Assembly: GCF_008329705.1 (NCBI RefSeq) | Contig: NZ_VTSX01000011.1 | Location: 82,200-146,199, forward strand | DNA length: 64,000 nucleotides | Direction of reading: 5' to 3' | Source: Chryseobacterium sp. SN22 | GTDB lineage: Bacteria; Bacteroidota; Bacteroidia; Flavobacteriales; Weeksellaceae | Shown: piece after piece, positions 40,971 to 50,555 of the stretch | Numbering within the stretch: position 1 is the stretch's first letter | Layout of the letters: every line of letters begins with the position of its first letter | The notes under the pieces: model-generated | What the model saw: only the letters and a program-made list of their open reading frames with translations | What the model was told of the DNA's origin: nothing | Databases searched by the model: none | Program-made: the position numbers and the translations under genes

Positions 40971-43403
40971 TTAAAATATCGCCGGATATTTCTGAGGATT
41001 GGCTTCATTGAACATGGCATAGATTTTCTCTACCATATCATCTGCAGATGGTTTGCTGAAATAATCCCCGTCGCTGGCGTAGGCCGGGCGGTGATCATTG
41101 GCTGCAATCGTTAGCGGATCGGAATCCAGGTATCTGAATGCTTTTTGCTTTTCTAAGATCTGCTGTAAAATGAAAGCAGACGTTCCGCCTTCCACATCTT
41201 CGTCGATCACTACCAAACGGTTGGTCTTTTTCACACTTTCAGCGATTTCATGCGTTAAATCGAAAGGAATCAAAGACTGAACATCAATCACTTCTGCCGA
41301 AATACCGATTTTTTCCAGTGCTTCTGCCGCTTCCATCACGATTCTCCAGGTGGAACCGTAAGTTACCAGGGTAACATCGCTTCCTTCTTTCGTCACTTCG
41401 ATTTTCCCTACAGGAACGGTGAATTCCCCTAAGTTGTCCGGTTGTTTTTCTTTCAGTCGGTATCCGTTCAGACATTCAACAATTACTGCCGGATCATCGC
41501 TCTGAAGCATGGTGTTATAAAAGCCGGCTGCTTTGGTAAGGTTTCTCGGAACCAATACCAGGATTCCTTTAGACAGGTTCAGAATTCCTGCCATCGGAGA
41601 ACCGGAATGCCATACGCCTTCCAGACGGTGCCCTCTGGTTCTGATGATCACCGGTGCTTTCTGCCCGCCTTTGGTTCTGTACTGTACGGTTGCCAGGTCA
41701 TCACTCATCCCCTGCAGGCAATATAAGATGTAATCCAAATACTGGATTTCGGCAATCGGGCGCAGTCCTCTCATTGCCAAACCGATTCCCTGTCCTAAGA
41801 TCGTTGCTTCACGGATTCCCGTATCGGCTATACGGACATCGCCGTATTTTTCCTGCATGCCTTCCAACCCCTGGTTAACGTCACCGATATTTCCGGCATC
41901 TTCACCAAAGACCAAAGTTTCAGGATATTTTTCAAAAATTTTATCAAAATTGTTTCTTACCACTACCCTGCCGTCTACATCTTCAGAAGCATCGGAGTAG
42001 ACCGGCTTAATTTCTTTTATATTCTCCGCTTTCCACTGGGACTGTGAATATAAGTGAGAAGAATAATTGTCTTTCTCTACTTCAAAAATCTCCCGGTATT
42101 TCTGCATCAACAGGCTTCTTTCCTGAGAACCCCATCCTCTGGTTGACAGCAGAGCCTTTCTTATCAAATGGAAAACATCTTTTTTGGCTTTGGAAACCAG
42201 TTTGTTGAACTGACCGATATACCCTTCAATTTCAGAGTTCTGACCTTTAAGGTTTTCGACCAACGGCAATACCGCCTGCACCAAATCGGTAATGGTTTTC
42301 TGGTAGCTTTCCCAAGCCGTTTTCTGACCTGCTTTTACCGTTTTTTTCGCTTCGTCTTCAATAGCGTCCAGTTCTTCTGCCGTAGCCAGCACCTCCTCCT
42401 TGCCGTCGATTTCGATAGAATAGTTGAGGATCCATTCCCTGAATTTTACCAGTCCGTCGAACTGGGATTCCCAGGCCAGGCGTTCTTCATTTTTATATCT
42501 TTCGTGGGAACCTGAAGTCGAGTGCCCTTGCGGCTGCGTCACTTCAATGACGTGCACCACTACCGGAATACTTTCTACCCGGGCGAATTGCTCCGCTCTT
42601 GCATAAGCATCCAGCAAAGCAGGATAATCCCAGGCTTTTACCTGGATAATCTCGCATCCCTGGAATTCGCCTTCCTTTCTCTGGAAGCCACTCAGCATTT
42701 CCGCAATATCGGCTTTTGCCCGCTGTTTCATGGTCGGAACAGAAATGCCATAACCATCGTCCCAGATCGATACGATCATCGGCACCTGAAGCGCACATGC
42801 CGCATTCAGTGTTTCCCAGAAATGGCCTTCCGCAGTAGAAGCATCACCAATGGTTCCAAAAGCGATTTCATTACCGCCATTTGAAAATTTTTCAGACCCC
42901 TCAAACGTTACAGATTTATATATTTTGGAAGCCTGGGCCAGCCCTAGTAATCTCGGCATCTGTCCGGCTGTAGGAGAAATATCCGAAGAGATATTCTTTT
43001 GTGCCGTAAGATCTTTCCAGCTTCCGTCCCCATTTAAACTTCTTGTTGCGAAGTGGCCGTTCATCTGTCTTCCGGCGGATGCCGGCTCTCTTTCTACACT
43101 GGTATCGGCATACAGCTGTGCAAAAAAGCTTTCCACCGTAAGGGCATCCACTGCCAGGGCAAAAGTCTGGTCGCGGTAATATCCCGAACGGAAATCCCCG
43201 TTCTTAAAAACTTTAGCCATCGCCAACTGAGGAAGCTCTTTACCATCCCCAAAAATACCGAATTTAGCTTTTCCTGTAAGGACTTCTCTTCTTCCCAAAT
43301 AGGACATCTCACGGGAAACCCTTCCTGACTTATAATCTTCAAGTATCTGATTTTTAAAATCTTGAAAGGAAATCTGCTGGGTTTCAATATAGGTTGTCTG
43401 CAT
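40971..43403 (-). CDS. Fused 2-oxo acid dehydrogenase E1 alpha/beta subunit
   Basis: 810 residues joining E1 alpha (about 1-340) and E1 beta (about 470-810) in one chain. The alpha half has the thiamine diphosphate region GTIGDASTAEGHFWETLNAA and SIWDDGYGIS. The beta half has VFGEDAGNIGDVNQGLEG, IADTGIREATILGQGIGLA and ECLNGYRLKE. Such fusions are characteristic of Bacteroidota and usually belong to the branched-chain 2-oxo acid complex or a close relative. Substrate specificity cannot be read here. E3 may be the lpdA product at 10045-11433; no E2 gene is present. Confidence 0.92.
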   Translation of the reverse strand: MQTTYIETQQISFQDFKNQILEDYKSGRVSREMSYLGRREVLTGKAKFGIFGDGKELPQLAMAKVFKNGDFRSGYYRDQTFALAVDALTVESFFAQLYADTSVEREPASAGRQMNGHFATRSLNGDGSWKDLTAQKNISSDISPTAGQMPRLLGLAQASKIYKSVTFEGSEKFSNGGNEIAFGTIGDASTAEGHFWETLNAACALQVPMIVSIWDDGYGISVPTMKQRAKADIAEMLSGFQRKEGEFQGCEIIQVKAWDYPALLDAYARAEQFARVESIPVVVHVIEVTQPQGHSTSGSHERYKNEERLAWESQFDGLVKFREWILNYSIEIDGKEEVLATAEELDAIEDEAKKTVKAGQKTAWESYQKTITDLVQAVLPLVENLKGQNSEIEGYIGQFNKLVSKAKKDVFHLIRKALLSTRGWGSQERSLLMQKYREIFEVEKDNYSSHLYSQSQWKAENIKEIKPVYSDASEDVDGRVVVRNNFDKIFEKYPETLVFGEDAGNIGDVNQGLEGMQEKYGDVRIADTGIREATILGQGIGLAMRGLRPIAEIQYLDYILYCLQGMSDDLATVQYRTKGGQKAPVIIRTRGHRLEGVWHSGSPMAGILNLSKGILVLVPRNLTKAAGFYNTMLQSDDPAVIVECLNGYRLKEKQPDNLGEFTVPVGKIEVTKEGSDVTLVTYGSTWRIVMEAAEALEKIGISAEVIDVQSLIPFDLTHEIAESVKKTNRLVVIDEDVEGGTSAFILQQILEKQKAFRYLDSDPLTIAANDHRPAYASDGDYFSKPSADDMVEKIYAMFNEANPQKYPAIF

Positions 43404-43527
43404 AGCCAGATATTAAATATTTTTAATGTTGAAGTATTTTGCTAATATACACTTTTTAAATTAATTTTAATTTTTAATAATCTTTTTTAAAAATTTGATA
43501 ATAAAAAAAATTGTGTCTATCTTGGGA

Positions 43528-43535
43528 TAAATTTG
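43528..43535 (+). promoter_or_regulatory. -7 box overlapping the start of a small membrane protein gene
   Basis: TAAATTTG matches TAnnTTTG and ends only 6 bases before the GTG start codon, so the transcript would be leaderless or nearly so. Confidence 0.5.
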
Positions 43536-43541
43536 TAAGCC

Positions 43542-43835
43542 GTGGAGAAAAAGTCGACCCATATTCTTAATGCTTCAAGCAATCTTCTGGGATTTTCTTT
43601 GGTGATTATTACTTTATTAAAGATCTCAAGAATCAGCCGCAGCACGCATTTGGATGAATTTGCCGGGTTAGCCTGCATGTTTTTTGCCTTCAGCTGTTTC
43701 TTTTCATTCCTGGCGATCAGGACACAGCATGAAAAACGTGCAAACCGGTTTGAAACTATTGCGGATTATTTATTTTTAATCGCTTTATTTTGCATAGTTT
43801 CAGCGGTTATTATTGTAACCCTGAAAATAATTTAA
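43542..43835 (+). CDS. Small membrane protein, GTG start
   Basis: 97 residues with hydrophobic segments at about 14-27, 43-59 and 75-95 separated by basic loops. No family is recognised. The GTG at 43542 is the only plausible start that keeps the first helix; no in-frame ATG precedes it. It ends one base before the stop codon of the convergent polyprenyl synthetase gene, so the two 3' ends touch. Confidence 0.55.
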   Translation: MEKKSTHILNASSNLLGFSLVIITLLKISRISRSTHLDEFAGLACMFFAFSCFFSFLAIRTQHEKRANRFETIADYLFLIALFCIVSAVIIVTLKII

Positions 43836-43836
43836 A

Positions 43837-44814
43837 CTAGAATTTCCTTTCAATAACGTAATCGAGCATGATGTGCAGGGACCTTCTAGCTTCGGAATCC
43901 GGAAATTCATTCAGAAGGTCTTTGGCTTTTTGCTGGAAGTCTTTCATTACAGTTATTGCATAATCCAGTCCGCCGGAACTTTTAACAAAGTTGATCAGTT
44001 CCTTTACCCTCTTCTGGTCGTTGTTATACCGCTTGATCGTGTTGAAATAATATTTCCGGTCCTTTTCCTCTGCCGTTTTTAAGGTATGAATGAGAGGCAG
44101 TGTCATTTTCTGTTCCTTGATGTCGATTCCTACCGGTTTTCCGATTACATTGGACGTCAGGTAGTCGAAAAGGTCGTCTTTGATCTGGAATGCCATTCCC
44201 GTATAGGTTCCGAAGTCCATCATTTTTTTCGCCAGAATTTCATCTGCGCTGTTAGAAAGGACTCCGATTTCACAGCAGGCCGCAATAAGGGTAGCCGTCT
44301 TCTGGCGGATGATTTCGTAATAAACGTCTTCGGTAATATCCAGTTTTCTGGCCTTTTCCAGCTGGAGCAGCTCACCTTCGGACATTTCGCGGATCGTCCT
44401 TGAAATCACCCCCAACAGATCGTAATCTTTATGGTCGGTAGAAAGCAAAACCGATTTGGAAAGCAGGTAATCACCTACCAAAACGGCGATTTTATTCTTC
44501 CACAATGCGTTGATGGAAAAGAAATTACGGCGTTTAAAACTTTCATCCACCACATCATCGTGCACCAGTGTCGCTGTGTGGATCAGTTCGATCATGGAAG
44601 CGCCCCGGTAGGTTTTTTCATTTACCTCACCCACTAGCTTAGCACAGAGAAATACAAACATCGGACGCATCTGTTTCCCTTTTGTCGTAACGATAAAACG
44701 GGTGACTTTATCTAATAAAGGTACTTTACTCTGCATGGATTCATAAAACTTCTGCTCGAAAAGTTTCATTTCCTCATTGATCGGTCGCTTGATTTCTTCT
44801 ACGGTGTTGGCCAC
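43837..44814 (-). CDS. Polyprenyl diphosphate synthase
   Basis: 325 residues of the trans-isoprenyl diphosphate synthase family. It has both aspartate-rich Mg sites, HDDVVDES and IKDDLFDYL, plus GKQMRPMFVFLCAKL for the allylic substrate. It condenses isopentenyl units onto an allylic primer. Length and sequence fit the long-chain synthases that make the menaquinone side chain (IspB type), but chain length cannot be read directly. It has its own clear promoter at 44849-44877. Confidence 0.9.
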   Translation of the reverse strand: MANTVEEIKRPINEEMKLFEQKFYESMQSKVPLLDKVTRFIVTTKGKQMRPMFVFLCAKLVGEVNEKTYRGASMIELIHTATLVHDDVVDESFKRRNFFSINALWKNKIAVLVGDYLLSKSVLLSTDHKDYDLLGVISRTIREMSEGELLQLEKARKLDITEDVYYEIIRQKTATLIAACCEIGVLSNSADEILAKKMMDFGTYTGMAFQIKDDLFDYLTSNVIGKPVGIDIKEQKMTLPLIHTLKTAEEKDRKYYFNTIKRYNNDQKRVKELINFVKSSGGLDYAITVMKDFQQKAKDLLNEFPDSEARRSLHIMLDYVIERKF

Positions 44815-44848
44815 AATCTTCGAATGATGGATAAATTATTAATTACCA

Positions 44849-44877
44849 CAAAGATAATTTTTTTCGGGCAATTTCAA
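44849..44877 (-). promoter_or_regulatory. Promoter of the polyprenyl synthase gene
   Basis: Minus-strand TTG (44875-44877), 18 bases and TATCTTTG (44849-44856) match the Bacteroidota consensus; the ATG follows about 35 bases on. Confidence 0.7.
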
Positions 44878-44882
44878 GGGAT

Positions 44883-45755
44883 TTACTCCCCTAGTTTATC
44901 TTTCGGAATAAAATAAAGGCTTTGTTTACCCCCTCCCAACGGAGAATGGAATTTTTCCCCTGAAATATAAATTCCCTCCGAATCCACGGCAATACCTTCG
45001 ATCTGCCCGATCGCCAAAGCACTCCCGAGATAGTATCTTTTAGGATTTTCTCTGAAAAACATCCCGGCTCCGGTTTCTTTAAAAACCTCCAGGAATACTT
45101 CGGTCTTTTTGGTATAGCCGACCAGATATAATTTTTTATCGAAATAGGAAGCGTCCGTCACCATAAAACCGGTTTTGTAAGTTTCCGTCTTCTGTGCCTT
45201 CTGCTTTTCTTGTATTTCCGGATCAATGAGGTAATGGGTTGTTGATTTGGCGCCCCATTCTTTGGTAAAAAGGTGGATTTTGCCGTTCAGATACACCATG
45301 GCTTCCGCATCAAAATCGGTTTCGGAATATTTCGGTACAAATTCCTGCTGTTCGGGATATTCAAACGAAATCAGCCTGAGGGAATCGTGTGAAGAAGCAT
45401 TCAGGGGCACTTTATAAATTTCCAGATCTTTCCGGGTTCCGCCGTTGTTTCCGAAGTCACCGATGTAAAAATGGCTTCCATCGTTTGCCAAAGCTTCCCA
45501 GTCTTTGTTTTTCCCGTTAATCTTTAAGGTGTTGATGATCCTTCCCGTTTTTTTGTCCAGTTCAAAAAGTTCCGGCAAATTGCCACTGTCGTTAAAAGTA
45601 TACAGCCTTCCGTTGATCAGGCTTAAACCCGAGCTCTCCTTTAGTCTCTCATCCAGTTTACTGATTCTGTACTTCTTTACTTTCAGCAGGCTGGACTGTT
45701 GGGCAAATGACAGAGCGGAAATGGTTACGGCAAATACCAGAAATATCTTTTTCAT
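44883..45755 (-). CDS. Secreted beta-propeller-like protein of unknown function
   Basis: 290 residues with a signal peptide ending SFAQQ. Repeated short beta units follow (LYTFNDSGNLPELFELDKKTG, DGSHFYIGDFGNNGGTRKDL, IEGIAVDSEGIYISGEK), resembling a small propeller. There is no lipobox and no type IX secretion tail. Function is not known. It lies 68 bases before the polyprenyl synthase gene, but that gene has its own promoter. Confidence 0.7.
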   Translation of the reverse strand: MKKIFLVFAVTISALSFAQQSSLLKVKKYRISKLDERLKESSGLSLINGRLYTFNDSGNLPELFELDKKTGRIINTLKINGKNKDWEALANDGSHFYIGDFGNNGGTRKDLEIYKVPLNASSHDSLRLISFEYPEQQEFVPKYSETDFDAEAMVYLNGKIHLFTKEWGAKSTTHYLIDPEIQEKQKAQKTETYKTGFMVTDASYFDKKLYLVGYTKKTEVFLEVFKETGAGMFFRENPKRYYLGSALAIGQIEGIAVDSEGIYISGEKFHSPLGGGKQSLYFIPKDKLGE

Positions 45756-46009
45756 CAGGTAAAAATATTTATTTAAATATAAATGAGAAAGTAGTCATCA
45801 ACAATTTGTTCGTATATCATCTAATAAGATTAGACTTCCTGTAAGATACGGATCTCTAATACTATGTTGAGATCCCTGGAAGGATCACAAAGAGTGCGTT
45901 GAAGATTTTAAATTAATCCCTCTCTATTTTATTAAAATATTATTTCTTAAGATATAAATATAAACTTGGAAATTACTAATATTAGCAATAAATTTTTAAG
46001 CTAAAATCA

Positions 46010-46040
46010 AAAAGGAACGGATAAAAAGCCGTTCCTTTTG
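46010..46040 (-). terminator. Terminator in the 45756-46141 spacer
   Basis: A perfect 11-bp stem AAAAGGAACGG/CCGTTCCTTTT with an 8-base loop; on the minus strand T's follow. It ends the sterol desaturase-like transcript about 100 bases after the stop. The rest of the spacer is featureless. Confidence 0.8.
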
Positions 46041-46141
46041 ACAGGTAAATCAGATTGATAATCCTTCTTTTTATGTCTAAAAAATAAAACTGAATCTAAG
46101 CCTTAGCCTATTCCATTTAAGCCGAATTTCTTTTCCTTTTC

Positions 46142-47056
46142 CTACCTCTTCCTGTTTTTTCTTTCAAAATAATCTTTCTGGTACTGCCTTACGGTTTTTC
46201 CTGTTCCGTCGTGGCGCCATCCCGGGGAATTGAAGATGTAATTGATGCGGTCTGAAAATTTCAGTCCGGGCTGTCTGATGTCTTTCCAGATTTTCCGCCA
46301 TTCGTAAAAGAGGACGGTGTCGGGTTTATTGTCCGGCATCTTTGGGTAGATTCCATATTTTACCGGTACATTTGCATCTTCCTTTTCAAAAGTTCCGAAT
46401 ATTTTATCCCAGATAATCAGGCACATGCCCATATTCCGGTCCAGATACTTGATGTTGCAGGCATGATGCACACGGTGATGCGACGGCGTTACAAGAATAT
46501 ACTCCAGGATTCCCATGCTTTTTACCGTCTGGGTATGCACCCAGGTCCCATATACCTGGCCAATGGCGTATACGACCATGATGTGCCACGGATCAAAACC
46601 CAAAAAGGCCAGTGGGGAAAAATAAAGGTACCGGTATAAAGGCTGCAGAACCGGACTTCTGAAACCGGTGGTCAGGTTGAAATATTCCGAATTGTGATGG
46701 GTAATGTGAACCGCCCAGAAAGCCCTGGAATGATGATCTACATAATGCAGGACATAATAGGAAAAATCGGTTACCACAAAGCACAGCAGCCAATACCAGA
46801 TGGTAAAATCCCAGGAAAAAAGCCTCAGGTTATAAAAGAAAAACATTACGCCCATGGCAAAGGCCTTCATCACCAGGTCGAGCCCGAAATTAAGCGCAGC
46901 AAGATAAATGCTGGTTGCCACGTCTTTACCATTATACAGTTTAGCCTCCGAAACATGGCTGTAAATCATTTCAGCCAGGATAATTGCGGCTAGGATCGGA
47001 ATGGACCAAGCATATACGCTTTCCAATCCGTCTTCACCCAAAAAATAATCCACCAT
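46142..47056 (-). CDS. Sterol desaturase / fatty acid hydroxylase family protein
   Basis: 304 residues from the ATG at 47056. A TTG at 47077 would lie inside the -7 promoter box, so I chose the ATG. Several membrane helices surround the di-iron histidine motifs HYVDHHS, HITHHNSEYFN and HRVHHACN. Members hydroxylate or desaturate lipids such as sterols, carotenoids or sphingolipids; the substrate here is unknown. The basic C-terminus (residues from about 270) is cytoplasmic. Monocistronic, with its own promoter and terminator. Confidence 0.85.
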   Translation of the reverse strand: MVDYFLGEDGLESVYAWSIPILAAIILAEMIYSHVSEAKLYNGKDVATSIYLAALNFGLDLVMKAFAMGVMFFFYNLRLFSWDFTIWYWLLCFVVTDFSYYVLHYVDHHSRAFWAVHITHHNSEYFNLTTGFRSPVLQPLYRYLYFSPLAFLGFDPWHIMVVYAIGQVYGTWVHTQTVKSMGILEYILVTPSHHRVHHACNIKYLDRNMGMCLIIWDKIFGTFEKEDANVPVKYGIYPKMPDNKPDTVLFYEWRKIWKDIRQPGLKFSDRINYIFNSPGWRHDGTGKTVRQYQKDYFERKNRKR

Positions 47057-47074
47057 CACTTCAAATTTGTCCTG

Positions 47075-47082
47075 CAAATTTA
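47075..47082 (-). promoter_or_regulatory. -7 box of the sterol desaturase-like gene
   Basis: TAAATTTG matches TAnnTTTG on the minus strand. Transcription would start near 47068, about 12 bases before the chosen ATG. Confidence 0.6.
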
Positions 47083-47131
47083 AGGTTTTGGGAATTCGTT
47101 AAGAAAAATTTTTAATTTTTTTAAGGGAAAT

Positions 47132-48166
47132 TTAATCTGCCGTTTTATTGGCCAGCTGTCCACAGGCTGCATCGATGTCGCCGCCCCGGCTCTTTCTTAC
47201 GACACAAACGATCCCGGCATTTTCGAGCTGACGGATATAATTTTCTTCCGCCTGCTTGTTGCACTGGTCGTATTTCCCGTCACCGATCGGGTTGTACTGG
47301 ATTAAATTTACTTTGGAAGGAACCTGCTTGCAGTATTTAATTAAAGCTCTGATATCTTCATCACCGTCGTTGATGCCTTTCCAGACGCAGTATTCAAAGG
47401 TAATGACGGAGCCTGTTTTTTTATACCAGTACTGGAGCGCTTCCATGATCTCCGTTAACGGAAATTTATCGGAAAACGGCATGATTTCGTTCCGCTTGGA
47501 TTCGATGGCTGAGTGAAGCGATAACGCTAATTTCACCTTCAGCTCTTCATCGGCCAGCATTTTGATCATCTTAGGGATTCCCGAAGTAGAAACGGTAATT
47601 CTCCTCGCCGACATTCCCAGACCTTCCGGCTGGGTAATTTTGCGGATGGCTTCCACCACGTTTTTATAGTTCATCATCGGCTCGCCCATTCCCATAAAAA
47701 CGATATTGGAAAGCGGCCGGTCGAAATACATTTTGCTCTGGCTGTCGATGAGCGCTACCTGGTCAACGATTTCGGCTACTTCAAGGTTTCTCATTCTCTT
47801 GAGCCTTGCCGTCGCGCAGAATTCGCAGTTCAGTGAGCATCCTACCTGTGAGGAAACACAGGCGGTTGTCCTGGTTTCCGTAGGAATCAGTACCGATTCC
47901 ACCAACAGGCCGTCGTGCAGCTTCACCCCGTTTTTGATGGTTCCGTCCGTACTTTTCTGCAGGAGGTCTACCGAAACAGGATTGATGGTATATTCTTCGG
48001 AAATTCTTTCACGAAGGGTTTTCGAAAGATTCGTCATTTCATCAATCGAATGAAGATTTTTACTCCACAGCCAGTCGTACACCTGCTTCGCACGAAACGG
48101 CTTCTCTCCCAAAGAAACAAAATATTCCTTGAGCTGGTCGAGTGATAAAATCCGGATATCTTTCAT
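47132..48166 (-). CDS. rlmN: 23S rRNA (adenine-2503-C2)-methyltransferase RlmN
   Basis: 344 residues; a radical SAM enzyme that methylates A2503 of 23S rRNA, and A37 of some tRNAs in E. coli. The [4Fe-4S] cluster cysteines are 110, 114 and 117 in GCSLNCEFCATA. The second methyl-carrying cysteine is Cys335 in DAACGQLANK. The MGMGEPMMNYKNV SAM-binding segment and the short N-terminal accessory domain are present. It reads toward the same side as queA; a repeat-rich 272-base spacer separates the two. Confidence 0.95.
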   Translation of the reverse strand: MKDIRILSLDQLKEYFVSLGEKPFRAKQVYDWLWSKNLHSIDEMTNLSKTLRERISEEYTINPVSVDLLQKSTDGTIKNGVKLHDGLLVESVLIPTETRTTACVSSQVGCSLNCEFCATARLKRMRNLEVAEIVDQVALIDSQSKMYFDRPLSNIVFMGMGEPMMNYKNVVEAIRKITQPEGLGMSARRITVSTSGIPKMIKMLADEELKVKLALSLHSAIESKRNEIMPFSDKFPLTEIMEALQYWYKKTGSVITFEYCVWKGINDGDEDIRALIKYCKQVPSKVNLIQYNPIGDGKYDQCNKQAEENYIRQLENAGIVCVVRKSRGGDIDAACGQLANKTAD

Positions 48167-48170
48167 AATA

Positions 48171-48430
48171 TTAAAGAGCCAAGGTAAAAGTAAAAAGAAT
48201 CAAATTGATGGTAAACAAAAGGATTCAATTCAGAAATATAAAGAGCCAGGTCAAATTAAAAGTTGAAAGCTTGTATTATTCAGGATTGCAGCTAAAATAT
48301 TTCAGTTCCGCGCACTTTCGTCTGATAAAGCATTAAACCCGTCAGAATCGTAACCCTCCTATTCTTTTAAAATCCGGAGCTAAAATTACTTTTCCTCAGA
48401 TCACTTTTTACTTTTAACCTGGCTCTTTTA
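48171..48430. repeat. Inverted-repeat-bounded spacer between queA and rlmN
   Basis: AAAGAGCCAAGGTAAAAGTA at the left end (48171-48198) is inverted at the right end (48403-48430), and a third, direct copy lies at 48240-48268. The element fills nearly the whole spacer. It has no coding capacity and no clear target duplication. Confidence 0.5.
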
Positions 48431-48438
48431 CTTATTTT

Positions 48439-49488
48439 TTATAAAATTAGCATCGCATCTCCGTAAGAGTAGAATTTGTATTTCTCTTTTACGGCTTCTT
48501 CGTAGGCACGCATGATGAAATCTTTTCCTGCAAACGCAGCAATCATCATGATCAGAGTAGATTTCGGCGTGTGAAAGTTGGTAATCATACAGTTGGCCAC
48601 TCCGAAATCGTGTGGCGGATAAATGAATTTATTTGTCCATCCGTGGAAGGCAGAGATTTTCTTGTTGGAAGAAACGGAGGTTTCCAGTGTTCTCATCGTG
48701 GTTGTTCCCACGGCGCAGACTCTTTTGTGAGATTCTACTGCGTTATTGATGATCCGGGCATTTTTCTCGTCAATAAAGATTTCCTCAGACTCCATTTTGT
48801 GCTTGGAAAGATCTTCCACTTCAATCGGGTTAAAGGTTCCCAATCCTACGTGAAGCGTTACCTCAGCAAAGTCGATTCCTTTTATCTCCAATCTCTTCAT
48901 CAAATGTCTTGAAAAGTGAAGACCTGCGGTAGGGGCAGCCACGGCACCTTCTACTTTTGCATAGATGGTCTGGTATCTTTCGGCATCTTCCGGCTCAACG
49001 TCTCTTTTGATGTATTTCGGAAGCGGGGTTTCGCCCAGTTCTTTTAATTTAGACCGGAATTCTTCGTAAGAACCGTCGAATAAGAATCTCAGGGTTCTTC
49101 CTCTTGAAGTGGTATTGTCGATTACTTCAGCAACCAAAGATTCGTCTTCTGTAAAGAACAATTTATTTCCGATTCTGATTTTTCTTGCAGGATCTACCAA
49201 AACGTCCCAGACACGGGTTTCCTTATCAAGCTCCCTTAAAAGGAAAACTTCGATTTTCGCTCCCGTTTTTTCTTTGTTTCCGTATAAACGGGCAGGGAAT
49301 ACTTTGGTATTGTTGAAGATAAAAAGATCTCCTTCATCAAAATAATCCACCACATCTTTGAAAAGCTTGTGCTCGATGGTTTCTGTTTTTCTGTCCAGAA
49401 CCATCAATCTTGCTTCGTCTCTGTGTTCGGACGGGTGTTCTGCCAATAATTCTGCAGGAAGATCAAAATTAAAATCTGATGTTTTCAT
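48439..49488 (-). CDS. queA: tRNA preQ1(34) S-adenosylmethionine ribosyltransferase-isomerase QueA
   Basis: 349 residues, the usual length. QueA transfers the ribosyl part of SAM to preQ1 at tRNA position 34, giving epoxyqueuosine, the penultimate nucleoside of queuosine synthesis. Family segments include [43 protein letters not shown] and [17 protein letters not shown]. It is preceded by a very clear promoter. No other queuosine gene lies in the window. Confidence 0.95.
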   Translation of the reverse strand: MKTSDFNFDLPAELLAEHPSEHRDEARLMVLDRKTETIEHKLFKDVVDYFDEGDLFIFNNTKVFPARLYGNKEKTGAKIEVFLLRELDKETRVWDVLVDPARKIRIGNKLFFTEDESLVAEVIDNTTSRGRTLRFLFDGSYEEFRSKLKELGETPLPKYIKRDVEPEDAERYQTIYAKVEGAVAAPTAGLHFSRHLMKRLEIKGIDFAEVTLHVGLGTFNPIEVEDLSKHKMESEEIFIDEKNARIINNAVESHKRVCAVGTTTMRTLETSVSSNKKISAFHGWTNKFIYPPHDFGVANCMITNFHTPKSTLIMMIAAFAGKDFIMRAYEEAVKEKYKFYSYGDAMLIL

Positions 49489-49543
49489 TTTTTAAATTAC
49501 GGTTTAAAAATTACTGAAATTACAAGGTGTAATTTTCGGACTG

Positions 49544-49575
49544 CAAATATACGACATCAGACACCCCTTTGTCAA
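49544..49575 (-). promoter_or_regulatory. Promoter of queA
   Basis: Minus-strand TTG (49573-49575), 21 bases, TATATTTG (49544-49551). About 50 bases of leader follow; no preQ1 riboswitch pattern is recognised in it. Confidence 0.75.
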
Positions 49576-49686
49576 GTATTATTTATGCGGAAGTTAAATT
49601 AATTTTAAATCCGGAAAGAAACCGTGGATTTACGGGGGCTGATAAAGACAAAAAAAGCTATTTTTGATCACATTAAAAATTACCTT

Positions 49687-50379
49687 ATGAGTAAATATTC
49701 AATTGACGCTTTTATAAACGAAACGAAAGAAAACCCGCAGGAAAGGGATTATTTCGAACTGGAAAAACCCCAGCTTCTGGAAATTAACCTGAACAACCAG
49801 TCGGTATGGACCAAAGCCGGAAGCATGGTGGGTTATGTCGGAAACATCAATTTCGAAAGACAGGGCATGCTTTCCGGAGGTCTCGGCAATTTACTGAAAA
49901 AGGCCATCAGCGGCGAAGGTGCCAAACTGATGAAGGCGGAAGGTACCGGAAAGTTATATGTGGCGGATGAAGGAAAAAAGGTAAGAATTCTGTATCTCAA
50001 CAACGAATCGGTTTGTGTGAACGGAAACGATGTCCTGGCGCATGAGCAAAGCATCAAAAGCGATATCACGATGCTGAAGAGCATTGCCGGAGTGATGTCG
50101 GGCGGACTTTTCCAGGTGAAACTGTCCGGAACGGGCCACATCGCCATCACGACCCACGGCGATCCGCTGACGTTACTGGTAACGCCTGATGCACCGGTTT
50201 TCACCGATCCGAATGCCACGGTAGCCTGGTCCGGCAACCTGAGCCCTGAACTGAAAACCAGCGTTTCCCTGAAAAGCCTGATCGGAAGGGGAAGCGGCGA
50301 AGAGTTCCAGATGAAGTTTTCCGGGAACGGATGGGTGCTGATTCAGCCTTATGAGGAAGTGTATAGGATTGAGAAATAA
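49687..50379 (+). CDS. AIM24 family protein
   Basis: 230 residues starting at the ATG of MSKYSIDAFINE; a GTG at 49624 would add a poorly conserved-looking 21-residue extension. AIM24 proteins are double-layered beta folds named after a yeast mitochondrial protein. Typical segments are SVWTKAGSMVGYVGNINFER, LKKAISGEGAKLMKAEGTG and FQMKFSGNGWVLIQPYEE. The bacterial function is unknown. No signal peptide. Divergent from queA. Confidence 0.85.
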   Translation: MSKYSIDAFINETKENPQERDYFELEKPQLLEINLNNQSVWTKAGSMVGYVGNINFERQGMLSGGLGNLLKKAISGEGAKLMKAEGTGKLYVADEGKKVRILYLNNESVCVNGNDVLAHEQSIKSDITMLKSIAGVMSGGLFQVKLSGTGHIAITTHGDPLTLLVTPDAPVFTDPNATVAWSGNLSPELKTSVSLKSLIGRGSGEEFQMKFSGNGWVLIQPYEEVYRIEK

Positions 50380-50393
50380 TATTTAGCGTTGAT

Positions 50394-50438
50394 AAGTTGG
50401 AGGAGGGAAGCTGGATGCTGGAAGTTTATTGCCAACAT
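50394..50438 (+). repeat. Dispersed intergenic repeat, family 1, copy C
   Basis: GGGAAGCTGGATGCTGGAAG followed by TTTATTGCCAACAT, close to the consensus. Confidence 0.65.
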
Positions 50439-50522
50439 TTAGATCCGGAAACTGACTATTAAATTGCATGAATATCTGACTTAGCATTAAACAGATATTA
50501 TCGGATTTCTATCATATACAAA

Positions 50523-50555
50523 AATAAGAGCAAAATCATAAGTTTTGCTCTTATT
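50523..50555 (-). terminator. Rho-independent terminator
   Basis: A perfect 13-bp stem (50523-50535 with 50543-50555) with a 7-base loop overlaps the stop codon of the minus-strand secreted-protein gene. It can also stop AIM24 transcripts. Confidence 0.8.
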
